Below are positions 5,007-5,267 of a DNA stretch of 5,267 nt, piece by piece. A model generated the notes under the pieces. The model made no database searches and had not been told where the DNA came from. It was given only the letters and a program-made list of their open reading frames with translations. The first letter of the stretch is position 1; each line of letters starts with the position of its first letter. A program made the translations under genes and the position numbers. This DNA comes from Spirochaetia bacterium (GTDB lineage: Bacteria > Spirochaetota > Spirochaetia > Treponematales > Rectinemataceae): contig JAJTBL010000140.1 of NCBI GenBank assembly GCA_021286925.1, positions 1-5,267 of the forward strand, in the 5' to 3' direction.

Positions 5007-5267
5007 TTGAGTACAAAGAATCTTTCAGCTGAAAAAAGAATGCGGCAGGATGAAAAACGCCGCATCAGAAACAAGGCAACCAAGACCGCGATCAGAACTG
5101 CAGCCAAAAAAGTAGTCGCTGCCAGCGAAAAAAATGACGCGGAAACCGCAAAAGCAGCTCTGCTCGAAATGATCAAGAAAATTGACTCAGCTGCCCGCAA
5201 GGGAATTGTTAAGAAGAATACCGCGGCTCGCAAGAAGTCCCGCATGCAGAAGCTTGTCAACAAGCTG
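5007..5267 (+). CDS. rpsT: 30S ribosomal protein S20 (3' end at or just beyond the window)
   Basis: The frame from TTG at 5007 encodes 87 residues to the last base of the window without a stop. S20 is a helical protein that binds 16S rRNA early in assembly of the small subunit. The N-terminal SAEKRMRQDEKRRIRNK (7-23) and the C-terminal AARKGIVKKNTAARKKSRMQ (62-81) are characteristic of the family: very rich in lysine, arginine and alanine, with no cysteine or tryptophan. Family members are usually 85-90 residues long and end near an NKL-type tail, so probably only a residue or two plus the stop is missing. The only nearby ATG in frame (5040, codon 12) would remove conserved N-terminal residues, and the good ribosome binding site serves the TTG. 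E. coli rpsT also starts with UUG and is feedback-regulated at translation, so the same may hold here. Confidence 0.93.
   Translation, partial: MSTKNLSAEKRMRQDEKRRIRNKATKTAIRTAAKKVVAASEKNDAETAKAALLEMIKKIDSAARKGIVKKNTAARKKSRMQKLVNKL

Noticed and set aside
4934..5263. Minus-strand open frame antisense to rpsT
   Set aside because: The hydrophobic-looking translation is what the complement of lysine- and alanine-rich S20 codons gives; the plus-strand frame is clearly S20.
1..5267. CRISPR array, tRNA or rRNA gene, insertion sequence or phage genes
   Set aside because: No regularly spaced repeats, cloverleaf sequence, transposase or phage-type protein was seen on either strand.

Overview
The window looks like ordinary chromosomal housekeeping DNA from a Gram-negative-type bacterium of roughly 50 % GC. 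I see no insertion sequence, integrase, tRNA, rRNA or CRISPR array. The gene set (MutL, a metallophosphoesterase, a ParB-like DGNHR protein, a very small four-cysteine protein, a PlsC-type acyltransferase and ribosomal protein S20) reminds me of spirochaetes of the Treponema/Spirochaeta group. The small cysteine protein and the ParB-like protein are the main reason. This assignment is from memory of similar proteins and is only moderately secure.

Layout. Positions 1-73 hold the end of an upstream transcription unit, closed by a strong terminator. Positions 103-3418 carry a tight three-gene plus-strand operon: mutL, a metallophosphoesterase gene and a ParB-like gene. Each junction is a 4-base ATGA overlap, so the three genes are probably translationally coupled. 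A 12-bp GC-rich terminator (3519-3557) closes the operon. Next comes a monocistronic 56-residue zinc-ribbon-like gene (3653-3823) with a clear promoter and Shine-Dalgarno site. It is followed by about 160 non-coding bases containing two notable hairpins. A two-way terminator (3985-4023) separates it from the convergent minus-strand plsC-like acyltransferase gene, whose last codons form one arm of the terminator. Between plsC and rpsT (4766-5006) lie two candidate back-to-back promoters. The window ends inside or at the last codons of rpsT, which starts with TTG and has its Shine-Dalgarno sequence in a tight hairpin.

How the genes work together. MutL appears to be an endonuclease-type mismatch-repair protein with ATPase, clamp-binding and metal-binding motifs. 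Its two coupled partners have no assigned role. The phosphoesterase has a variant first metal motif, and the ParB-like protein has the DGNHR core but no obvious helix-turn-helix. The acyltransferase belongs to phospholipid synthesis at the membrane and S20 to the 30S ribosomal subunit; neither has an evident link to the repair operon.

The items most worth a second look are the mutL-coupled pair of uncharacterised genes, the small four-cysteine protein with its structured downstream RNA, and the UUG-initiated, hairpin-masked start of rpsT. I found no convincing evidence of a wholly new multi-gene system.
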